The notes beneath the pieces are model-generated. The model was not told the DNA's origin and made no database searches. It saw only the letters and a program-made list of their open reading frames with translations. 64,000 nt of DNA from Agrocybe praecox (Eukaryota; Basidiomycota; Agaricomycetes; Agaricales; Agrocybaceae). The stretch's first letter is position 1, and each line of letters begins with the position of its first letter. Shown here piece after piece: positions 58,888 through 64,000 of the stretch. The position numbers were made by a program, and so were the translations under genes. The stretch spans positions 3,348,001-3,412,000 of the forward strand of contig OZ024844.1 of the NCBI GenBank assembly GCA_964017145.1, in the 5' to 3' direction.

Positions 58888-59869
58888 ACTCTTCCCTGGT
58901 AAACAATAGATAAGATAAGATTGGACAATGGCAAATTCGGCAATCACCCAACAATCACCTGGCACCTAAACGATTAACATTCCCCAGTTAATTTACCCGG
59001 AAGCTTCGACTTCTCTTACATACTTCATGTTTGGCGCCCACTCAATTTCGTACTCGGCGACTCTTCTGGCTCTGGGTCTAGCTCAGGGCTACTTTCTATT
59101 TTTGCACAACCTTGGACAGCCTCGCGTGCCTCTGTTAAGTTTAAATTTGACACACAAGCACAATAACAAGCGGCGCTTGTATACAATCACCAGGCCATCA
59201 CCCGGACCCGTCATATCTTACATGAGCATATACGGCGTATGTACTCACGGGTCTCAGGATGGAGCAGCGACAGTACTGTCTACACGTCTTTCCGGCCTAC
59301 GTTTGATGATCCCCTTAGCAACTGTTCAGTATTCACATATCCTGATAGTGCGGACACGACATAAATAAATCCATGGGACCTCAAGGCCTCACCTTGGATC
59401 TCTTAGATATTCCCCCGGGTAAACAAGTGATGAGACGTCAAAAATCATCAGTAATTGGAATAGTGAGGAACACACCACCCCTAGGCAAGGTCAAGGATCA
59501 TGTTTGCGTTGACCTGCTGGGAATTTTGTTCTCGAGTGTGCCAGATTCTCCTGGGATCAGTCTATGTTTGTATTCATTTTTATCGAACCTTCGCCTTCAA
59601 CAACGGGCCACTCACAGAGAAAGCTTCAGATTGCTCCGCATCCAGTCTCCGAAACCCTGAAACACTCGCAATATCGCTCGTTCCAGGGAGATTACTGGGA
59701 AGAGCCCCTATACATTTTTCATCAATGCAGCTAATGGAAATATAGCTGATCTCAAGTTAAAATAGCACCCTCCGGCTGGCTGTCAGTTTGACATATGTTG
59801 TTTCGAGTATGCACGGATTTGGCAGCAATGCCCTCCCCGAAATAGAGCGATGTGTAACCGACGTTAGCG

Positions 59870-59877
59870 TATATAAA
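59870..59877 (+). promoter_or_regulatory. TATA box
   Basis: TATATAAA 57-64 nt upstream of the ATG at 59934, followed by a pyrimidine-rich leader. A good core promoter for the FAD oxidase gene. Confidence 0.6.
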
Positions 59878-59933
59878 TGATGAATGGCCCTACTCAATGA
59901 TCATCCCGTTTCCCTTCCTTCATTTCCTTCTAA

Positions 59934-62666
59934 ATGCATCTCCTCCTAATGGGTGCAGCTCTCACCACTCTTTTGGGCAATGGGAAAGCTGCTACTACCA
60001 CCACTGGTGGACTTACCTTATCTCCTGCATTAGCTGGCTTGAATTCTAGTCTGGGTGGGCGCTTAGCCGTTGGCACCCCCTGGCCAAAGCCTTGCTTTAG
60101 TTCATTTAACGGAAAGGCTCAAACTCCAGACGCTGCTGCGTGCGAGTTTGTGCAAGAAAACTACTTCAATGTTCACGGTACGTTCATTCTCTAGTTTGGG
60201 ACATCATCAGGCAGCCTTCTGTACTAATCATACTTTTCTCCAGAACCTCGCAGTGCAGCTTTCGGTGGCTACAGCGCTGTACGTTTTTATACGAACCTCA
60301 CTTGAGTTAGCATCGCTGATATATATATAACTCTTCAAGACCCAATTTGAAGGCTGTATGGCAACTGGTGACCAATGTTTGCTTGACTTCACGAACTCGA
60401 GCAACCCAGTGGCCTTTGCTCCTCCCGCAGATTGTAGACAGGGAAGCGTTCCACCATTCTACGTAAGCTTTTTAGCCTCGCCACCTTCAGGGCTATTCCG
60501 ATTTAAATACCTGCCGTAGATTGATGTGCAATCGCCCAACGATGTCGTGTTAGCTCTGAACTTTGTCAGGAACTCTGGGACCACGCTCGTCATTAAGAAC
60601 TCCGGTGTAAGCACGAAGATACTGTTTAATTATCCGGACTCGACTGAAGTAAAAAATATAGCACGATTTCAAAGGAAGAAGCTCTGCTCCGAATTCTCTT
60701 GCCTTATGGGTGCGTACATATGGAATGTCATTTAATTCAATGCTCATCTTTGATGATTCAGATGGTCCATCTTAAATCGGTGAATACCTGCGATTCATTT
60801 ATGCTTGACAAGAGAATCTGAAACTTTTTTCATGTGTAGATGAAAGTAGAAAAGAACTTTGTGCCCCAAGGCGTCAATGCAAAGGGAGTAACCGCCATCA
60901 CCATGGGTGTACGTCTCTGCCTGACAATAAGGGAGTCGGTTGCTGATTTTAACTCTTAGGCTGGTGTGGCAATGGACGAACTTTATGTTTTCGCCGACCA
61001 AAATGGTCTCGAAATCATCGGAGGTACTGATGAAACCGTTGGCGCTGCTGGAGGATATATCCAGGTATGTTTTTTTCCCTAAATATAAGTCTTTCTGTAT
61101 TTATGCTTCTAAATCTGTAGGGCGGTGGACACTCATCTATCTCACCTTCGGCTGGGTTGGCTGTTGACCGTGCTGTGAGTTTTTTAATCCGACTGAGAGA
61201 AGCTTTCCAGAACCTAATAAAACGTATTCTACAGCTCCAATTCAAGATCGTCACCACCGATGGCACGTACAGGACCGTGAACGCTGCTCAGACCCCAGAT
61301 CTTTTCTGGGCACTCCGTGGAGGAGGAGGAGGAACCTTTGGCGTGGTCATGGAGGTATCTGTCCTTGCAACTCCCAAACGTGCATACCAAATGTAAGTCA
61401 TCTTTCTCTAAGCCTGCTATTAACGCACGACATTAAAGCTGTCTGCTTGCTCGTAGTGCAAGTATCAACTGGCCAGCTACCGACCCCGTTGCTCTGGAGA
61501 AGATGATGGCCATGTTCGTTGACAACGCAACAGCATTAGCGACCCAAGGATGGGGTGGATATCTTACTGTAAGTTGTTCTCACCCAATTTTTATCTGTCC
61601 GATCATTTTCTCATACTTGTCGAAATAGCCATCGAGTGGAAGTTTGGTCATCACAAACCCGCACTTCACGAGCAGTGCTGATGCCATGAAGTCGGTCAAG
61701 TCTCTCTTCGATCTGTCCACCTCGCTCGGCGGTGTTTCAACAATCACTCCGGTTGACTCGTTCTTGGGATGGTACAACGATTTCGTCAATAACAAGCTGA
61801 CAGTCCAACTGGATGTATGTTGTTTTTTTTGATATTATCGTCAACATAATCTCATTCTTTCTCGCACCACAGTCCGTTGGTCTTCCTAATGCTTTGACTT
61901 CCCGTCTCATTCCTCAGGCGAACCACGAAACTGCAGAATCAAGGGCTGCACTCACCGCTGCACTCATCAAGTCCATCAGCGGTACTATTTTCTCTCAAAT
62001 TCACTTCACCACGCCATTTGGCTTCAAAGGTACCAACGGCTCAGACACCAGTGTTAATCCTATCTGGAGGACATCACTTTACCAGGTAACGATTATTGTC
62101 ATATGCATTTTACTAGTCAACTAAGTCGCACTTTCAGATCATTCTCGTCAACACTTACTTCATCCCCAACACTTTGGCAGACAGACAAGCAGCATACACA
62201 GCATCCACCAACGCCGTCCAGCCCTTGCGTGACCTCACTCCAGGATCTGGAGCCTACGTTGTTTGTATTTTCTCATTGCTTCATTTCTTCACTTGTCTCA
62301 CCTTATAAATTATTTTCTAGAACGAAGCTGATATCCACGAGCCCGACTTCCAAAGTATTACCTATCCCCCTGCTTCGGTTGAGCCCCCCACTAAACATAT
62401 TTTTGTTACATAGACTCATTCTGGGGAGCTGCTAACTACGCAAAACTGCTCACCATTAAGAATAAGTAGTAAGTTGACATTCTTAGTGACATTCCCTGTT
62501 CATTTACTTACGTCAACCACCAGCGACCCCGGTCACTTGCTTGACTGTTGGCATTGTGGTACGTTGTTTCAGAAATTAACCACGGTTGAATATAACGGTA
62601 TTGACATTTTTGCGCACAGTCGGATGGAAAGGAGCCCAAGCGAAACAATTCCAATGCTACATCTAA
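59934..62666 (+). CDS. Secreted FAD-linked oxidase, berberine-bridge-enzyme-like (AA7)
   Basis: About fourteen exons join cleanly. The N-terminus is a signal peptide (MHLLLMGAALTTLLGNGKA). The FAD_binding_4 domain shows DVQSPNDVVLALNFVRNSGT, LVIKNSG joined to HDFKGRSSAPNSLALW, GAAGGYIQGGGHSSISPSAG and LFWALRGGGGGTFGVVMEVS. The His of SGHD is the expected covalent FAD ligand; the position where bicovalent members carry Cys (G-x-C before VG) is not Cys here (GTDETVG), so a single covalent link is predicted. The C-terminal BBE segment is EADIHEPDFQ, FWGAANYAKLLTIKNKYDPG and LLDCWHCVGWKG, ending QCYI at 62666. These enzymes oxidise sugars, oligosaccharides or secondary metabolites with O2; the substrate cannot be told. 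Length is about 590 aa. Confidence 0.88.
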
Positions 62667-63680
62667 TTTGTCGCACCTCAAAGACTTTCGTTAATTTTTT
62701 ATTATGTACATTGTGCCCTATTTATACACCAGTCGTTCTTTTATTCAGGGCGTTAGCGTACCGGTTAATTGATCTAATAATATAACTTTCTACTCCAATA
62801 CGTTCTATTTTGAGAAATCAGGATGGATGAGGAAATGTGAGAAAAAGGTCTGCCAACTATACCAATTTCGCCAATAGCGCAGTACGTCAGAGCTATTGTG
62901 GCTAATGCACATAGCCCCTTAGCTTAGGATTACCAGAGCAAAGGAGAATAAAAGGAGTAAATTCATTCTCCTTACTAGCTAGAAATCGTCAGGGAAACGG
63001 GCCTTACGATCCCACAATCTCAATCCCAAGCGCCCGACGGGTTTCGAATCGTCTAATGAAATTTTACAGCATATTCACACCAACTATCATTGCTATCAGT
63101 CTAGGTATCTACTCAGTGGTTACAGACCAAACCTGAACGTTTGAACAGTTGTTAACCATGATAGTAGTACTACGTACGCATATACTTTAGCTTCGTTGCC
63201 TATAGGTACTGGTAAGTCCAGAGGCGGTTGATTGCAACAGATTCCTAGTATATCATTCAATAACCCATGGGTCCGTTCTTAATATATAATGATATAGCGA
63301 ATGCAAAACGGTTTGAAGAATCAGTGCTCAGCGCTCATGAGTGCCGACGAGGCCGTTGGCGGCGTGGCGCCGCTTCAGTTAGCTACTAAAGCTCGAGGAA
63401 TTTACGTCGAAGTTGAAACAAGGCTGAATTGCTCAGAAAGTGATTTATGGATCGAGGTCACTGACAGAAGTTGTAAATAATAATCAGCATTGGCGACGGT
63501 CGGTGATTCTGAAGCTACCGATACAAAATGATTGAATAATAATAATGATGACTCCAATACTACTACTATCAAGCAGAGGAAAAATAAAAATATAAAAGGT
63601 AGAAAAGAGAAACCCCGTGTCCATGATAAGGCATCCGAGAATAATGGAACAAAAAAATAATCTAGCCTAATCGCAGGTAC
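62667..63680. other. Intergenic region between convergent genes
   Basis: 1 kb, AT-rich at 63530-63660, with no supported gene, no tRNA and no repeat that I can see. It holds the 3' UTRs of the oxidase and CENP-C genes. Confidence 0.5.
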
Positions 63681-64000
63681 CTAAACATTTCGCGTCGAAG
63701 GGGCAGACGCCATTGAGGCAGCACGCCCATTCGCGCCTCCTACTGAAGTTGCCCTAGGGTTTTGAGCCCCTGCGCTAGACGAACGCATCATTGACCTTCG
63801 TCGGTTCATCTCAGCCGTTTGTTCCCTCTTTGCTGCCTCCTCTTCATGCGACATCCCAACTTTACGAGCCTGGGTGAAGAAGAGCTTGGCATCCCTTTCG
63901 GAGATGTTTTCAATTAGGTATGTATTTCCTAAAAGAGATATAAGTTTTTGTTTTTTGGTTCAAAAGTGAAAATAATGACTTACCCCGGGGAACCATGAAC
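63681..64000 (-). CDS. CENP-C/Mif2 kinetochore protein, C-terminal part
   Basis: Only the 3' end is in the window. The last exon is 63928-63681; a 55-nt intron separates it from an exon that starts at 63984 and runs off the edge. The joined peptide reads FMVPRGNTYLIEN, then ISERDAKLFFTQARKVGM, a C-terminal cupin pattern of CENP-C/Mif2 (PRGN-Y-IEN followed by LFFTQ). A Ser/Arg-rich tail (NRRRSMMRSSSAGAQ) follows to the stop at 63681. CENP-C binds CENP-A nucleosomes and dimerises through this cupin. Only about 90 residues are visible, so the call rests on this motif. Confidence 0.75.

Larger units (their letters stand above)
57931..59933. other. Gene-poor region with possible further gene decay
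   Basis: 2 kb without an intact gene. An imperfect inverted repeat is at 58727-58887. Around 59027-59745 several frames look protein-like in patches (ISYSATLLALGLAQGYF; FRPTFDDPLSNCSVFTYPDS; FYRTFAFNNGPLTEKAS) but do not join, so a second decayed secreted-protein gene is possible. The last 80 nt are the promoter of the oxidase gene. Confidence 0.4.

Noticed and set aside
1..64000. tRNA, rRNA and CRISPR signals
   Set aside because: I looked for T-loop-like GGTTCRA patterns, clover-leaf context and spaced repeats and found none convincing. CRISPR is not expected in a fungal nuclear genome.

Overview
This window is nuclear DNA of a filamentous basidiomycete fungus, most probably an agaricomycete. 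Nearly every gene is cut by short (about 50-65 nt) GT-AG introns. Genes are packed on both strands, and several families are typical of mushroom-forming fungi: DUF6533 seven-helix proteins, a DUF7918 protein, F-box/LRR-like proteins, and Ser/Thr-rich single-pass membrane proteins with disordered tails. I cannot name the species. Families were recognised by eye from motifs; no database was searched.

Left part, 1-30.3 kb, ordinary housekeeping DNA. In order: a FAHD1-type fumarylacetoacetate-hydrolase-fold enzyme (+), an F-box protein with an acidic tail (-), a multi-pass membrane RING E3 ligase of the Asi1/Asi3 type (-), a beta-sandwich transmembrane protein (+), a NEDD1/GCP-WD homologue that would recruit gamma-tubulin (-), divergent from FAN1, the interstrand-crosslink repair nuclease (+), an ITFG1/TIP-like FG-GAP membrane protein (-), divergent from a Dnf-type P4-ATPase lipid flippase (+), a small disordered protein (+), a DUF7918 protein (+) and a four-helix membrane protein (-). 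The NEDD1-FAN1 shared promoter holds an ACGCGT box, the MBF cell-cycle site.

Middle part, 31-49.4 kb, fast-evolving accessory DNA. Three intact-looking DUF6533 seven-helix genes (A 33.2-34.8, B 37.5-39.1, C 44.1-45.9 kb) and one relic (43.5-44.0 kb) lie on the minus strand. Two Ser/Thr-rich single-pass proteins with related ectodomains flank them (31.3-32.4 and 47.5-49.4 kb). A and B come from a segmental duplication of about 2.5-2.8 kb that also carried part of the Thr-rich gene, which lost its 5' end in the second copy. All three DUF6533 genes contain a 10-nt microexon. Two transposon-like elements sit here: one of 1,375 bp with 178-bp terminal inverted repeats and a candidate 5-bp target duplication, and one of 820 bp with about 50-bp terminal repeats. 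A fungal rhodopsin-like membrane protein lies between them.

Right part, 49.4-64 kb: a long coiled-coil protein (-), a paralogue of the 8-kb beta-sandwich transmembrane protein (-), a gene-poor stretch with a clearly dead cutinase gene, an intact secreted berberine-bridge-like FAD oxidase (+), and the 3' end of the CENP-C/Mif2 kinetochore gene (-), which runs off the window.

The strongest candidate for something undescribed is the repeated pairing of DUF6533 seven-helix proteins with Thr-rich single-pass proteins, in a locus shaped by duplication, splice-site change and transposon insertion.
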